Of a stretch of 64,000 nucleotides of DNA, positions 63,101-64,000 are shown one piece after another. Origin of the DNA: Progne subis subis (taxonomy: Eukaryota > Chordata > Aves > Passeriformes > Hirundinidae); the NCBI GenBank assembly GCA_022316685.1, contig JAKJHU010000082.1, positions 2,046,001-2,110,000 of the forward strand, given 5' to 3'. Made by a program: the position numbers and the translations under genes. How positions within the stretch are numbered: position 1 is the first letter of the stretch; each line of letters begins with the position of its first letter. Below the pieces are notes generated by a model that saw nothing but the letters and a program-made list of their open reading frames with translations, did no database searches and was not told where the DNA came from.

Positions 63101-63958
63101 CTACAAGTGCCATTTGATGCAGAAAGATGCACTTAGAGAGCAGAGTGGTGAATCCACCATGCATGGTGATTTTGAGCACAGTATCCAGCCTGCTCGTGCT
63201 CAGTGTCGTGAAGCTGCTGGACTCTCTCCTACTTTGGATTTCCTGGGGCCCTCTTCACAGCTGCTAGCCTGTCTTGCTCTGACTTATGGCTGCAAGCTGG
63301 TGCTTCACCTCACTGGTCTTTGACAGAGCGACATGTTTCAACTGAGTGACAGAAGCCACTTGTGATCCATAACCATAATTAAGGTTGGATATACTGACTT
63401 CTTCCTGTGCAATTTTTTTTTTTTTTTTTCCCAATCTCTAGAAAAAAATGAGACAGTAGCTAATGTATGCTGGGAGGTCATTCCCACTTCTTCCCCCCAG
63501 AAAGCTGACTACACATCTTCAATCTTTGCATCCCTTGCATGTTTTCTTTCCATCCCATAATTACAGGCAAGTGTGTTTTCATAGCATAGCAGGGGAAACA
63601 GAGAAGAGAGCTGGAGCAGCTTTGCTTGCAGAGGTGGAGCCCAGCTCATGAAGCACTGCTAGAAACACGTAGGACCACACACACACACATAAAATGTAGA
63701 AGTGTCCGCAGGAATCTGAATGGTTTAACAGCAGCAAAAGCACCCAAATTGTCACGTGCTACTTACCTGACTTCACTGCCAGGCTGTTTTTCTTGGTCTG
63801 GTTCTTGGGGAGAACTACATGCACTGCAGATGTTCTGTCACGTCATGTCTCTCTCGGGCAGCCATGGTAACTGGAAGGAAAAAGACCGTAGTGACATGTC
63901 CCAAAACAAACTTTACCAAGTTCTCTAAAGCCAACTGAAAGTGGGATTCAAAGTGGGT
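57143..63958. other. Gene-poor stretch with GC-rich patches, no supported gene
   Basis: Non-coding DNA with moderately GC-rich patches at about 57290-57620, 59500-59650 and 61430-61660. Overlapping open frames occur on both strands in the first and third of these and carry no signature. There is also a T18 tract at 63413-63430. The patches may be old exons, repeats or promoter-like DNA, and I cannot tell which. Confidence 0.45.
63413..63430. repeat. T18 homopolymer
   Basis: A run of 18 T residues followed by CCCAATCTCTAG. It is a simple repeat. Confidence 0.85.
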
Positions 63959-63978
63959 TTTTCTTCTGTGTATTTCAG

Positions 63979-64000
63979 GCCAACAGCAAGAACAAGGCTC
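63979..64000 (+). other. Possible exon start cut by the window edge
   Basis: A strong acceptor-like sequence (TTTTTCTTCTGTGTATTTCAG) ends at 63978 and is followed by 22 bases open in all three frames. The start is Ala/Lys/Asn-rich in one frame (ANSKNKA) and Gln/Glu-rich in another (QQQEQG). The downstream sequence is outside the window, so the call cannot be tested here. Confidence 0.25.

Noticed and set aside
1..64000. CRISPR arrays, operons, tRNA genes, snRNA genes, telomeric repeats
   Set aside because: None was recognised on either strand; the window has eukaryotic, avian-type composition and repeats.

Overview
This is a vertebrate genomic window, almost certainly from a bird and possibly a songbird. 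The recognisable interspersed repeats are avian-type CR1 LINE fragments on both strands. There is also one probable LTR and many A- or T-tracts, and I see no mammalian Alu, B1 or L1 sequence. The DNA is mostly AT-rich and single-copy, with almost no coding content. There is no prokaryotic-style gene organisation, no CRISPR array and no operon. Nearly all open reading frames of 60-190 codons look like chance frames in introns or intergenic DNA.

Layout. Positions 1 to about 8.36 kb look like the last part of an intron of a plus-strand gene, with a clean CR1 3' fragment at 7.63-7.91 kb. At 8365-8567 there is one convincing terminal coding exon: a strong splice acceptor, 66 codons of Lys/Thr/Ser-rich stalk, then a small-residue region and a hydrophobic C-terminus, which is the architecture of a GPI-anchor signal. 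A candidate 3' UTR follows (poly(A) signal at 9409), with a minus-strand CR1 inserted in it, then a very AT-rich block to about 10.13 kb. I do not recognise the gene.

From 10.1 to 24.4 kb I see only non-coding DNA with TAAT-rich stretches and homopolymer tracts. At 24.4-26.2 kb there is a sharp GC-rich island. A CpG island (about 24.84-25.26 kb, a candidate promoter with a good splice donor at 25091) abuts a 53-bp minisatellite of about 16.7 copies (25273-26162), whose units nearly alternate between two variants. From 26.2 to 41 kb the DNA is AT-rich again, with a CR1 fragment at 30.9-31.27 kb, a diverged direct-repeat pair at 34.5 and 36.0 kb, and A/C-rich low-complexity DNA at 36.35 kb.

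From 41 to 45.4 kb the window is repeat-rich: a very old CR1-L-like copy, a minus-strand CR1 with an apparent internal deletion joining its 3' end to a reverse-transcriptase segment, and a probable LTR. From 45.4 kb to the end are a perfect 15-bp hairpin (46862-46902), a 176-bp TCCTC pentanucleotide microsatellite (51266-51441), purine-rich and T/G-rich low-complexity blocks, and a splice-acceptor-like site at 63978 that may open a further exon cut by the window edge.

How the parts work together. The supportable reading is the 3' end of one gene for a GPI-anchored surface protein, followed by a long gene-poor region with a CpG-island candidate for a second transcription start. An exon-like frame at 43714-43868 has the same intron phase as the GPI exon, so alternative 3' ends of a single long gene are possible but unproven.
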